From positions 1 to 18,260 of the forward strand of contig CAYJIH010000037.1 of NCBI GenBank assembly GCA_964370195.1: a DNA stretch of 18,260 nucleotides, read 5' to 3'. Made by a program: the position numbers and the translations under genes. The first letter of the stretch is position 1; every line of letters starts with the position of its first letter. Positions 1 through 6,980 of the stretch are shown in pieces. The notes beneath the pieces are model-generated. The model was not told where the DNA came from and made no database searches. It saw only the letters and a list, made by a program, of their open reading frames with translations. This stretch comes from JAAYCI01 sp964370195 (GTDB taxonomy: Bacteria; Bacillota; Clostridia; Oscillospirales; Ruminococcaceae).

Positions 1-63
1 CCACACAGGGCAGCGAGGTTTCGTGCTGCGTCCACGCGTAACGGGTTACCATCCAAAAAAACA
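1..63. repeat. Left-edge part of a structured repeat, continuing outside the window
   Basis: Bases 7-31 contain the hairpin-forming string GCAGCGAGG-TTTCG-TGCTGC, present in inverted orientation at about 131-158 on the other side of the central hairpin (64-97). The left edge is therefore a larger imperfect palindrome: two inverted flanks around a shared central hairpin, similar at the outer ends and diverged in the middle. No open reading frame with a ribosome binding site is visible. Because the window starts inside the element, its full length cannot be judged. Confidence 0.55.
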
Positions 64-97
64 AGAAGCTGTGCTTGTTAACGCAAGCACAGCTTCT
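55..97 (-). terminator. Strong hairpin with U-tract on the minus strand
   Basis: Arms 64-77 (AGAAGCTGTGCTTG) and 84-97 are perfectly complementary around a 6-base loop. On the minus strand the stem is followed, after TG, by seven T (complement of the A run 55-61), the layout of a Rho-independent terminator. The plus strand has only ATTTTAG after the stem, so termination there would be weaker. The same hairpin forms the last 34 bases of the window. Confidence 0.6.
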
Positions 98-286
98 ATT
101 TTAGTGTGACCATAGCAGCGCAAACGGGGGTGCAGCACGAAGCCTCGCTGCCCTGCGGTGTGTGACTTTTATAAAACATCGCCCTTTGGCTTTTGGTTTA
201 AGTCCGCTCGCGCTGTGCGTGTCCTTTAGAAAAAAGTTTGTCCACTTTTCAAAGTGGCGGGGGTTGGGGCGGCGCCCCAAGGTCTT
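64..286 (+). repeat. 223-bp dispersed repeat, left copy (inverted relative to 18038-18260)
   Basis: Aligning this stretch to the reverse complement of 18038-18260 gives an ungapped 223-bp match with 13 mismatches counted by eye (about 94% identity). It holds, in order: a 14-bp stem hairpin (64-97), an imperfect hairpin around 131-158, a plain segment, an A/T-rich hairpin (CCACTTT/AAAGTGG, 242-257), the spacer CGGGG, and a G/C hairpin (TTGGGGC/GCCCCAA, 264-280) ending in GGTCTT. No coding sequence or transposase is seen. It resembles a non-autonomous dispersed intergenic element carrying terminator-like structures. Whether it is mobile, or an RNA, cannot be decided from one window. Confidence 0.8.
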
Positions 287-523
287 TCCTCTACCTAGTG
301 CAACAACTTTTTTGCATGTGCCATAAGGTTTGCTTTTGGTGGCGCCAAGCGAAAAGCGATGTCTGTTTAAGCTGTGCCAAAGTGCTGTCTTTTATATCAA
401 AAAGTACGTGAATATAGCTTTCTTGTTCGTTTGTTTTTGCTAAATTTAAAGTCAGATTTATTCGTATTTATGTATTTTTTGTCGTTCCGAAATATCTCTC
501 ATCGTTTGGCATAAAAAATAAAT
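287..523. other. A/T-rich non-coding stretch
   Basis: This stretch lies between the left repeat and a run of hairpins. It is rich in T runs on the plus strand and has a small imperfect palindrome near 336-352 (TTGGTGGCGCCAA). No ORF with a ribosome binding site, no tRNA-like fold and no convincing promoter is seen on either strand. Confidence 0.4.
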
Positions 524-550
524 AACACGGCCTGTGCCGCCTGCCGTGTT
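511..550 (-). terminator. Terminator-like hairpin, minus strand
   Basis: AACACGGC (524-531) pairs with GCCGTGTT (543-550) around an 11-base loop. Read on the minus strand it is followed by ATTTATTTTTTATG, a U-rich tail. It is one of three closely spaced terminator-like hairpins downstream of dapL. Confidence 0.5.
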
Positions 551-564
551 GAAAGATGGGTGAT

Positions 565-595
565 AAAAAAAGGCGAAGGTCTCTTCGCCTTTTTT
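565..595. terminator. Bidirectional Rho-independent terminator
   Basis: AAAAAAGGCGAAG (566-578) pairs perfectly with CTTCGCCTTTTTT (583-595) around the loop GTCT. There is a G/C core and a run of T on the 3' side of whichever strand is read, so it should work in both directions. No gene is visible immediately on either side. Confidence 0.7.
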
Positions 596-672
596 GGCGT
601 GAGCAAAGGGGTTGTTTTGGGTGATGCCAAATGGAGCATGGTACCCACATAAAACTGCGCCACAACGCGCCA

Positions 673-711
673 CAAAAAACTCAACCCGAGAGAGCTAAGC
701 TCTCTCGGGTT
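673..711 (-). terminator. Terminator-like hairpin, minus strand
   Basis: AACCCGAGAGAGC (683-695) and GCTCTCTCGGGTT (699-711) form a perfect 13-bp stem with a 3-base loop. On the minus strand it is followed by GAGTTTTTTGTGG, a good U-tract. On the plus strand the tail is CGTTTGTTG, which is weak. It lies 250 bases past the dapL stop. Confidence 0.65.
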
Positions 712-817
712 CGTTTGTTGCCATGCAGCCACTTTCTGCACGCCACTTTTTAATTTAAAACAGCCCTTCGTCATCCACATCCGTTTGGAAGGGCACCTTT
801 CAAACATTCTTCGCGCG

Positions 818-836
818 TTTTTTTGCGCGAAGAAAA
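818..836. other. Inverted repeat with a homopolymer loop
   Basis: CTTCGCGC and GCGCGAAG flank GTTTTTTT, an 8-bp stem whose loop rather than tail is the T run. Its layout does not fit a terminator. An adjacent imperfect inverted repeat lies at about 785-807 (GTTTG...CAAAC with GG/CC inside). The role is unknown; an RNA-structured stretch downstream of dapL is possible. Confidence 0.35.
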
Positions 837-890
837 GCCAAAAACCAAACGCTGCCCGCGTAAAACGTGCCCTTGCATAAAAGTTTTACT

Positions 891-939
891 CAATTTTTTT
901 TAAAAAATTGCGGGGTGCGGGGCAGCGCCCTGCGGCCTT
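891..939 (-). terminator. Diverged copy of the repeat's two-hairpin module, 3' of dapL
   Basis: The layout matches the module at 242-286 base for base in spacing: an A/T stem (CAATTTTTT 891-899 with AAAAAATTG 902-910), then CGGGG plus one base, a 7-bp G/C stem (917-923 with 927-933) around a 3-base loop, then GGCCTT. Stem bases differ from the other copies but stay paired. In the direction of dapL transcription the G/C hairpin comes first and the A/T hairpin with its T run second, so it probably ends or stabilises the dapL transcript. Confidence 0.6.
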
Positions 940-956
940 AAAGCCACCGCACAAAG

Positions 957-2147
957 TTACAGGTCTTTTAAGAAAGCAGCAAGGCGTTTTGCGGCTTCTT
1001 TTGTTTGGTCTGCGTTGCCAAACCCGGTTAAGCGGAAATAGCCTTCGCCGCCGTTTCCGAAGCCAACGCCGGGTGTTCCCACAAGTTTTGCTTTTTCAAG
1101 CAACAGGTCGAAAAACTCCCAGCTTTTCAGGCCGTTGGGGCACTCTAGCCAGATGTAAGGGCTGTTGATTCCACCGGTATACCACACGCCGGCCTCGTCC
1201 AAAACGCTTGCAATTAGCTTTGCGTTTTGCTTGTAGTAGGCCACATTTTCGAAACTGGCTTTCAGGCCTTCTTCTGTAAACACGGCCTCGGCGGCACGTT
1301 GCACCACATACGGCACTTCGTTGTATTTCGACTGCTGACGTCGGCTCCACATCCCGTGCAAATCTTGCCCATTCGGACGCAACTCTTTCGGTACCACGGT
1401 ATATCCGCAGCGCAGGCCTGTAAACCCGGCTGTTTTCGAAAGCGAGCAAATTTCCACCACACACTCTTTTGCACCTTCAATTTCATATGCAGAATGCGGC
1501 ACATCGGCATCTTCCACAAAGCACTCGTAGGCGGCATCGTATAAAATTACAGCCCCGCAAGATTTAGCATACGCAATCCACTCGGCCAATTTTTCGCGTG
1601 TAAACGCGGCGCCTGTGGGGTTGTTTGGGCTACACAAATAAATAATATCCGCTTTTTTCCCTTGTGGAGGCTTTGGCAAAAACCCATTTTCGCGTGTGCC
1701 TTGCACGTACTCAATTTTACGTCCGGCCATGATATTTGTATCTACATACGCGGGATACACGGGATCCGGTATCAGCACGATGTTGTCTTCTGTAAACAGC
1801 TCCACAAAGTTGCCGCAATCGCTTTTTGCACCATCCGACACAAACACTTCATCATTTTCTATTGTAACACCGTGTTTGTTTTTATAATACCCTGCAATGG
1901 CTTCGCGCAAAAAGGCGTATCCATGCTCTGGGCCATAACCGCGAAATGTTTCGGCCTCGCCCATTTCAGCGCTGGCTTTTTGCAGGGCATCAATAACGGG
2001 TTTTGCCAAGGGACGCGTTACGTCTCCGATGCCAAGACGAATGATATCCGCCTCTGGGTTTGCCTCTTTGTAAGCGGCAATGCGGCGCGCCATATCAATA
2101 AATAAATAGCTTTTGGCAAGATTGCCATAATTTGGGTTTAATTGCAT
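957..2147 (-). CDS. dapL: LL-diaminopimelate aminotransferase
   Basis: The 396-residue product is a fold-type I PLP aminotransferase of the DapL family. It converts tetrahydrodipicolinate directly to LL-diaminopimelate with glutamate as amino donor, a shortcut in lysine and peptidoglycan-precursor synthesis; it acts in the cytoplasm. The PLP-lysine motif SLSKTAGFTGLRCGY is clear, with the Schiff-base lysine at about residue 238. The substrate/cofactor region CSPNNPTGA (172-180) and the N-terminal IRLGIGDVTRP (36-46) are typical of DapL. Length is close to the family's usual 400-410. The ATG is preceded by AAAGGAGAAAACAA, an excellent ribosome binding site. It lies 65 bp after the DUF1846 gene with no terminator between, so the two are probably co-transcribed. 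I see no truncation or missing residue. Confidence 0.95.
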   Translation of the reverse strand: MQLNPNYGNLAKSYLFIDMARRIAAYKEANPEADIIRLGIGDVTRPLAKPVIDALQKASAEMGEAETFRGYGPEHGYAFLREAIAGYYKNKHGVTIENDEVFVSDGAKSDCGNFVELFTEDNIVLIPDPVYPAYVDTNIMAGRKIEYVQGTRENGFLPKPPQGKKADIIYLCSPNNPTGAAFTREKLAEWIAYAKSCGAVILYDAAYECFVEDADVPHSAYEIEGAKECVVEICSLSKTAGFTGLRCGYTVVPKELRPNGQDLHGMWSRRQQSKYNEVPYVVQRAAEAVFTEEGLKASFENVAYYKQNAKLIASVLDEAGVWYTGGINSPYIWLECPNGLKSWEFFDLLLEKAKLVGTPGVGFGNGGEGYFRLTGFGNADQTKEAAKRLAAFLKDL

Positions 2148-2212
2148 TTGTTTTCTCCTTTACCAATCTCTTTCATTTCGTTGTGTATCCAAGGTGCTTT
2201 TGCAAGCACAAT

Positions 2213-3697
2213 TTAATGAAAATACAAATCTGTGGTGGGGAACTTCGGCTCGCATGTTAAATTTACGCCCAGTTTCAAAAACGTATCGTTATCATCGCGC
2301 GTGATGATATCGGAAGAATGTGCTTCGCAGCCGCGCAGTTTTGGCAGTTGCTTTAAGGCCAGCTCGGCGGTTGGGTTGGTGGCGGCCGAAATCGACAACG
2401 CCTGCAACACTTCTTCCAGCTTCAAAACGGGATATCGGCTGCCCAAAATTTCTTTTTTCATGCGGATGATGGGCTCTAGCACAATGGGTGAAATTAGCAA
2501 AATTTCATCTGCAATGCCCGCCAGTGCCTTTACAGAATTCAGCATCACGCTGGCTGTGTCGTTCATCAGTTTACTGCTTTTCCCGGTTACAATGCGTCCG
2601 TCGTGCAGCTGGATGGCAATCACGCTATGCGACGATTCTTCCGCTTTGTCCAGTGCCGGCTTCACCACGGCACGCTCTGTGGTATGCAAATCAAGGCTAC
2701 TCATCAAAAACTCGATGCGTTTTGTGGCCTCCATGTCTTGCTTGCCTTTAACGTAATCTTCGCTTGTTTTATAAAACCGACGCACAATTTCTTGCCGTGC
2801 CGCACGCTGCACCACTGCGTCGTCTTCAATGCAACTGCCAATCATATTCACGCCCATATCCGTGGGCGATTTATAGATATCTTCGCCGGTAATGCGTTTT
2901 AAAATAGCACGCACTACGGGAAACACCTCAATGTCTCGGTTATAGTTTACGGCGGTTTTTCCGTATGCCTCTAGGTGGAATGGGTCAATCATGTTCACGT
3001 CTCTCAAATCCACGGTTGCGGCCTCATACGCCACATTCACGGGATGCTGCAGCGGCAAATCCCACACGGGGAACGTTTCGTACTTTGCATACCCTGCTTT
3101 CACACCGTGCTTTTGCTCGTGATACAACTGCGAAAGACACGTGGCTAGCTTTCCGCAGCCGGGGCCCGGCGCCGTCACCACCACAAGCGGGCGGCTTGTT
3201 TCGATAAACGGGTTTGCACCATACCCACGCTCGGAAGCGATGACGTCCACGTCGGAGGGATACCCTTCGGTCAATGTATGAATATACACGCGCTCGCCGC
3301 GCAGTTCCAGCTTTTGACGAAACGCTTGCGCCGCCGGCTGGCCTGTAAATTGTGTAATGAGCACCGACCCAATGTACAAATCCATCTTACGTAGGTTGTC
3401 AATCAGGCGCATCACGTCCATATCGTACGTAATGCCAATATCTGCACGCACTTTATTTTGCTCAATCGCACCGGCCGAAATGCACAAAACAATCTCGGCT
3501 TGGTCTCGCAATTGGCACAAAAGTTTTACTTTTGCGTTCACATCAAACCCAGGCAACACACGTGCTGCGTGGTGGTCGTCGAACAACTTTCCTCCAAACT
3601 CTAAATACAGTTTATCAAATCGTTCCACCCTGCTGCGAATCCGCTTGCTTTGCTCTTCTAAATACAATTCATCGTTAAATCCCTTTTGTGTTAGCAC
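2213..3697 (-). CDS. DUF1846 family protein
   Basis: The 494-residue product matches the DUF1846 family in length and sequence style; its function is unestablished as far as I know. The first third looks like a nucleotide-binding alpha/beta domain, and a P-loop-like GPGCGK lies at about 174-179 (VTAPGPGCGKLATCLSQL). No signal peptide or membrane segment is seen, so it is probably cytoplasmic. The start is GTG at 3697, chosen because GAGGAGGGAGAT lies just upstream with good spacing; the nearby ATG at 3704 is out of frame. dapL follows after 65 bp and a histidine phosphatase gene lies 102 bp upstream, all leftward. A candidate extended -10 promoter lies upstream, but read-through from the phosphatase gene is also possible. 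Confidence 0.85.
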   Translation of the reverse strand: MLTQKGFNDELYLEEQSKRIRSRVERFDKLYLEFGGKLFDDHHAARVLPGFDVNAKVKLLCQLRDQAEIVLCISAGAIEQNKVRADIGITYDMDVMRLIDNLRKMDLYIGSVLITQFTGQPAAQAFRQKLELRGERVYIHTLTEGYPSDVDVIASERGYGANPFIETSRPLVVVTAPGPGCGKLATCLSQLYHEQKHGVKAGYAKYETFPVWDLPLQHPVNVAYEAATVDLRDVNMIDPFHLEAYGKTAVNYNRDIEVFPVVRAILKRITGEDIYKSPTDMGVNMIGSCIEDDAVVQRAARQEIVRRFYKTSEDYVKGKQDMEATKRIEFLMSSLDLHTTERAVVKPALDKAEESSHSVIAIQLHDGRIVTGKSSKLMNDTASVMLNSVKALAGIADEILLISPIVLEPIIRMKKEILGSRYPVLKLEEVLQALSISAATNPTAELALKQLPKLRGCEAHSSDIITRDDNDTFLKLGVNLTCEPKFPTTDLYFH

Positions 3698-3742
3698 GGC
3701 TCATCTCCCTCCTCTTTTCCCATCTTTCATTTTTTAAAAAAT

Positions 3743-3751
3743 ACTTTTTTA
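3743..3751 (-). promoter_or_regulatory. Possible extended -10 promoter for the DUF1846 gene
   Basis: On the minus strand TGATAGAAT gives an extended -10 (TGnTAGAAT) in the gap before the DUF1846 gene. No good -35 hexamer sits 16-18 bases upstream. The call is weak, and the gene may instead be read from the upstream phosphatase transcript. Confidence 0.3.
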
Positions 3752-3799
3752 TTCTATCACAAACGCCTTTGAAAGAAAAGCCATTCTAAAGAAAATCCA

Positions 3800-4468
3800 T
3801 TATTTTAAGTAGTATTTGCGAATCACCTCTTCGCCTTGCGCCCCTTGATACCCCAGCGGCAACGTTGCCATTGCTTCCACCAGTTCGTCACGCATCAGCA
3901 TGCCGGCGTCTGCACGCACCGTAAAGCCGCAACCATTGTCGCACATCCATGCGTGCGGTGGCTGTTTTGGCAAACCGTTTTGGCTTAACATCGACATAAT
4001 CACACCACCGTGTGTAATGCATGCGGCCTCGGCAATGCCATTTTGCGCAAGATACCGCATCATGTGCAAAAGCACCGCCGACGTGCGCGCCGCAAATTGC
4101 TTGCCGCTTTCGCCCCCTTCCGGCACAAACCCACTTTTCGGGTCCAGCCAGCTCATAAAATCCTCGTTGTGCTTCAGCTCTTCCATGGTTTTGCCTTCAA
4201 ACACGCCAAAACGGTTTTCGCGCAGCTCTTCCAGTATCACCCTATTTTGTACATCCGGATACAAAATATCGGCCGTTTCCACCGCGCGTGTCATCGGCGA
4301 GGAAAACACAAGCGGCACCGGCGGATATTCATAGCGCATCGCCAAATCTCTTAAACCGTCTTTTCCTTCTTCGCACAGCGGAATATCTAAATTTCCACCG
4401 GCAAAAATGCCCTCTTTATTGCCTTGCGTTAGCCCATGACGAATGATGTGCAAGCGATAACTTTTCAT
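3800..4468 (-). CDS. Histidine phosphatase (phosphoglycerate-mutase-like) family protein
   Basis: The 222-residue product carries the RHG signature near its N terminus (HIIRHGLTQGN, catalytic His11). Other family residues are Arg61 in SSPMTRAVET, an acidic residue in the LEELRENRFGVFEG stretch, and a second His at 153 in ITHGG. These make a complete branch-1 histidine phosphatase site for removing phosphate from small phosphoesters via phosphohistidine. The substrate is not evident: relatives include cobalamin-pathway ribazole phosphatases and broad-specificity phosphatases, but no cobalamin genes are nearby. An upstream in-frame ATG at 4519 exists, but the ATG at 4468 directly follows AAAAGGAGAACGCG and starts right before the RHG strand, so it is preferred. 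It may head a leftward transcript with the DUF1846 gene and dapL. Confidence 0.85.
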   Translation of the reverse strand: MKSYRLHIIRHGLTQGNKEGIFAGGNLDIPLCEEGKDGLRDLAMRYEYPPVPLVFSSPMTRAVETADILYPDVQNRVILEELRENRFGVFEGKTMEELKHNEDFMSWLDPKSGFVPEGGESGKQFAARTSAVLLHMMRYLAQNGIAEAACITHGGVIMSMLSQNGLPKQPPHAWMCDNGCGFTVRADAGMLMRDELVEAMATLPLGYQGAQGEEVIRKYYLK

Positions 4469-4665
4469 CGCGTTCTCCTTTTCTTTTACGAATTCGCATA
4501 TAAAAATGCCTCTTCGCATTCCTTCTTATTTTTTTGCATGCGCTGCATTTTCAAAAACCACTATATTTTGCGCCACAGCGAAGCACATGGCATATATCTT
4601 GAGCAAGCCCAAATTTTAGCGCAGATTTTTGGTGTTTTTTGTACGCCCATCGGCCGTTTTAAGTA

Positions 4666-4694
4666 TTTACAATCCGTTTTTATCTTGCTATACT
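4666..4694 (+). promoter_or_regulatory. Sigma-A promoter for the XRE regulator
   Basis: TTTACA (4666-4671), a 17-base spacer and TATACT (4689-4694) make a near-consensus vegetative promoter pointing right. Transcription would begin near 4701, leaving a leader of about 150 bases before the regulator's ATG. The leader contains an 18-bp palindrome. Confidence 0.65.
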
Positions 4695-4795
4695 TTACCT
4701 TACGTAATTCGTTACACAGCGGTTACTTCGTCTTGCTTTTTTTCGCTTATTTGGCATGTTTTGCCATGCGCACATCCAAAAAACAAGAGAATTTT

Positions 4796-4813
4796 TGTGC
4801 ACAGCTGTGCACA
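4796..4813. promoter_or_regulatory. Perfect 18-bp palindrome, candidate operator
   Basis: TGTGCACAGCTGTGCACA reads the same on both strands and sits 35 bases before the XRE gene's start, downstream of its promoter. A dyad of this size is typical for a dimeric helix-turn-helix protein, so autoregulation by the XRE protein is a reasonable inference. It could also form an RNA hairpin. The inner 10 bp CACAGCTGTG recur in the queT leader region (12518-12527). Confidence 0.5.
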
Positions 4814-4848
4814 TTCACAATATATAACACAGAGGGGATTCGCAACTT

Positions 4849-5553
4849 ATGGCTTCAGATTTTAGCCGCATCATCACTTTATTACGCAAAGAAAAAGGGG
4901 TTACCCAAAAAAAAGCCGCCGAGGAGCTGGGCGTTTCGCAAGCACTTTTAAGCCACTACGAAAAAGGCATCCGCGAATGCGGGCTGGAATTTGTGGTAAA
5001 AGTGGCCGATTACTACCATGTTTCGTGCGATTATCTCCTGGGCCGCAGTGCCGACCGCAGCGGTTTAACGTTGAATGTAGACGACATCCCCGCGCCGGAA
5101 ACCACAAAAGACGGCCACTTTAAAGGCAGTGTGTTGCCCACTTTAAACCGCAAACTTGTTTCCAACAGCCTCAACATTTTATACGATAAACTCAACGCCT
5201 GCCCAGACAAGGCACTTGTGGGCGAAATTTCGGGTTATCTGATGTTAAGTGTGTATCATATGTTCCGAAAAATGTACAGCAGTGTGCCAAGAAACGCCTC
5301 TAACATGTTCAGCGTGCCAGAGCCTTTGTGGCGCGGATACTGCATGGCGGCGCAAGAAGTGGCCGCGGCAAACGTGGGCTCTATTTTAAAAGGAGACAAC
5401 CCACTTGGCAAAGATTCTATTAAGGATCTTTCGGCGTTTTTAATGACAACCGAAAGCCTGTCGGCCGAATATCCGCTGTATGCCAGCAGTTTGCTCAACT
5501 TAATTAAAACAAGCGAAGAGCGCATTGCAAATTTGTCGCCACAGCCGAAATAA
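4849..5553 (+). CDS. XRE/Cro-type helix-turn-helix transcriptional regulator
   Basis: Residues 7-66 form a standard HTH_3 domain (LLRKEKGVTQKKAAEELGVS, then QALLSHYEKGIRECG), ending in the common CDYLLGRS motif. Residues 100-234 are a C-terminal region of mainly helical appearance that I cannot name; it may bind a ligand or dimerise. It has no membrane segment or phage-repressor peptidase motif. The product is 234 residues, complete, with GAGGGG about 11 bases before the ATG. It has its own promoter, a palindromic operator candidate in its leader and a strong terminator after it, so it is monocistronic. Proteins with this N-terminal pattern are, to my knowledge, widespread in gut Clostridia as chromosomal single-copy regulators. 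The target genes are unknown. Confidence 0.85.
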   Translation: MASDFSRIITLLRKEKGVTQKKAAEELGVSQALLSHYEKGIRECGLEFVVKVADYYHVSCDYLLGRSADRSGLTLNVDDIPAPETTKDGHFKGSVLPTLNRKLVSNSLNILYDKLNACPDKALVGEISGYLMLSVYHMFRKMYSSVPRNASNMFSVPEPLWRGYCMAAQEVAAANVGSILKGDNPLGKDSIKDLSAFLMTTESLSAEYPLYASSLLNLIKTSEERIANLSPQPK

Positions 5554-5594
5554 CGTTTTTCGCCCCTCCCCAAAGGCCAAACGCCCTTACGTAT

Positions 5595-5657
5595 AAAAGC
5601 CGCAGGGCGGGCAGGCCGCAGGCGCGCTAAAAACATCGTGTACACCGCGGCTTTTTC
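5595..5657 (+). terminator. Terminator after the XRE gene
   Basis: AAAAGCCGC (5595-5603) pairs perfectly with GCGGCTTTT (5647-5655), and the 3' arm runs into TTTTTC. The 43-base loop is G/C-rich and can fold further. It starts 42 bases after the XRE stop codon. The pairing is symmetrical enough to act on leftward transcripts as well. Confidence 0.5.
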
Positions 5658-5711
5658 ACCCACGGCTTCGGTGGCCTTTTGCACAAAGCAACAAAAAGCG
5701 TGTTAAAAAGC

Positions 5712-5763
5712 GAAAAATGCCGCAAAGGCGCGCATATGCGATAGGCAACTGCCGCAGCATTTT
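5712..5763 (-). terminator. Branched hairpin, possible trpS terminator
   Basis: AAAATGC (5714-5720) pairs with GCATTTT (5757-5763), enclosing two small inverted repeats (CGCATATGCG at 5731-5740 and GGCA-AC-TGCC at 5744-5753). On the minus strand the outer stem runs into TTTTTCGC. It lies about 80 bases downstream of trpS. Termination is the simplest reading; a small structured RNA in the XRE/trpS convergent gap is an alternative. Confidence 0.35.
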
Positions 5764-5804
5764 GCCGTTTAACAACGCAATGGGTGCTTTACGGACGGTT
5801 TAAA

Positions 5805-5832
5805 GCGGGCAGTTTTGCCCGCCTTTTCATTT
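5805..5832 (+). terminator. Hairpin before the trpS stop, plus-strand terminator-like
   Basis: GCGGGCA (5805-5811) and TGCCCGC (5816-5822) pair around GTTT, followed on the plus strand by CTTTTCATTTT. It would stop rightward transcripts before they run antisense into trpS. On the minus strand the tail is only CTTTAAA, so it is a poorer terminator for trpS. Confidence 0.5.
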
Positions 5833-5842
5833 TGCACGCACT

Positions 5843-6844
5843 TTACAGCTGCACAAACCCCACTTTTTTGTACACTTTTTGCAGGGTGCGCCTTGCCAAA
5901 TTTTGCGCCTTTTGCGCCCCTTCGGAAAGCGTGCTTTCTAAATACGTTTTGTCGTTTAAAATGCGCTGATACTCGCTTTGAATGGGTGCGAATACGTCTA
6001 TAATGCTTTCGGCCACGGCCAGCTTAAAATCGCCATAGCCACGCCCGTCAAACTCGCGCACAATTTCCTCGTCGGTTTTGCCGCTCATAATGCCGTAAAT
6101 GCTCATCAAATTCGACACACCCGGTTTTTCCTCGCTGCGATACACGGCGGCCTCACTGTCGGTAACGGCACGTTTTAACTTGCGCACAATTGTGTCGGCA
6201 TCGTCTGTCATCGAAATATAGCTGTTTACATTTTCCTCGCTTTTGCTCATTTTGGCCGTGGGCGTTTGCAGGCTCATCACCTTGGCGCCCTCGCTGGCAA
6301 TCAGCGGCTCGGGCACAGCAAAGGTTTCGCTGTACGCACCGTTAAAGCGCACCGCAATATTGCGCGCTAGCTCCACATGCTGTTTTTGGTCCACACCCAC
6401 GGGCACAAAAGCCGCGTTGTACAATAAAATATCTGCCGCCATCAAAACGGGATAATCAAACAGGCCGGCGTTTACGTTTTCGGCATGTTTTTGGCTTTTG
6501 TCTTTAAATTGCGTCATGCGCGAAAGCTCGCCATACATGGTATTGCAGTTCAGCACCCAGGCCAGCTCGGCATGTTGCGGCACACAGCTTTGCACAAACA
6601 CAATGCTTTTCTGTGGGTCCAGCCCCGAGGCCAGCAACATTGCGGCCGCCTCCAGTGTTTTTCGGCGCAGCTCTGCCGGTGTTTGGCGCACGGTGATGGC
6701 ATGCATATCCACCACACTGTACAAACAGTCGTATTTTTCTTGCAGCGGCGCCCAGTGGCGCACCGCGCCCACGTAATTGCCCAAAGTGAACGTGCCCGAC
6801 GGCTGTATGCCGCTGAACACGCGTTGTTTTTTTTCAGTTTCCAT
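5843..6844 (-). CDS. trpS: Tryptophan--tRNA ligase
   Basis: The 333-residue product is a class Ic aminoacyl-tRNA synthetase that charges tRNA-Trp in the cytoplasm. The HIGH-equivalent is PSGTFTLGNYVGA (residues 15-27) and the KMSKS loop is AKMSKSEEN (197-205). Between them are the tryptophan-site GVDQKQH (150-156) and PVLMAAD (132-138). The length is normal for bacterial TrpRS. The start ATG follows AGGAGA with about 9 bases of spacing; an ATG a few bases upstream is out of frame. It is transcribed alone from its own promoter, with a leader of about 70 bases, too short for a T-box. Nothing is missing. Confidence 0.95.
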   Translation of the reverse strand: METEKKQRVFSGIQPSGTFTLGNYVGAVRHWAPLQEKYDCLYSVVDMHAITVRQTPAELRRKTLEAAAMLLASGLDPQKSIVFVQSCVPQHAELAWVLNCNTMYGELSRMTQFKDKSQKHAENVNAGLFDYPVLMAADILLYNAAFVPVGVDQKQHVELARNIAVRFNGAYSETFAVPEPLIASEGAKVMSLQTPTAKMSKSEENVNSYISMTDDADTIVRKLKRAVTDSEAAVYRSEEKPGVSNLMSIYGIMSGKTDEEIVREFDGRGYGDFKLAVAESIIDVFAPIQSEYQRILNDKTYLESTLSEGAQKAQNLARRTLQKVYKKVGFVQL

Positions 6845-6872
6845 GATGCATCTTCTCCTGTTTCACACACAA

Positions 6873-6900
6873 TTTACACACCCTTTTGCCACGATAGAAA
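6873..6900 (+). promoter_or_regulatory. Candidate promoter for the NusG-domain-II gene
   Basis: TTTACA (6873-6878), 16 bases, then TAGAAA (6895-6900). It points right, lies within the trpS leader and would give a leader of about 75 bases. The -10 is only a moderate match. Confidence 0.35.
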
Positions 6901-6921
6901 AAGGGCGATTTCTTTTTCTTT

Positions 6922-6951
6922 AGTATAGCATGAACCACCCCTGCAATTCAA
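6922..6951 (-). promoter_or_regulatory. Promoter for trpS
   Basis: On the minus strand TTGAAT (6946-6951), an 18-base spacer and TATACT (6922-6927) form a good sigma-A promoter, strengthened by TGC directly before the -10 (extended -10). The predicted start near 6915 gives a short leader. Confidence 0.65.
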
Positions 6952-6980
6952 ACATTCCCTTTTCTTTGGAGACGTATTGT

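Noticed and set aside
499..807. 102-residue reading frame on the minus strand downstream of dapL
   Set aside because: There is no ribosome binding site, it runs through three terminator-like hairpins, and its sequence is low in recognisable protein features.
4436..4951. 171-residue reading frame overlapping the XRE promoter region
   Set aside because: It overlaps the phosphatase and XRE genes, lacks a ribosome binding site, and covers the promoter and palindrome.
6845..6915. T-box leader for trpS
   Set aside because: The predicted leader is about 70 bases, too short, and carries no T-box consensus or terminator. The proS upstream gap (14140-14268) also has none.
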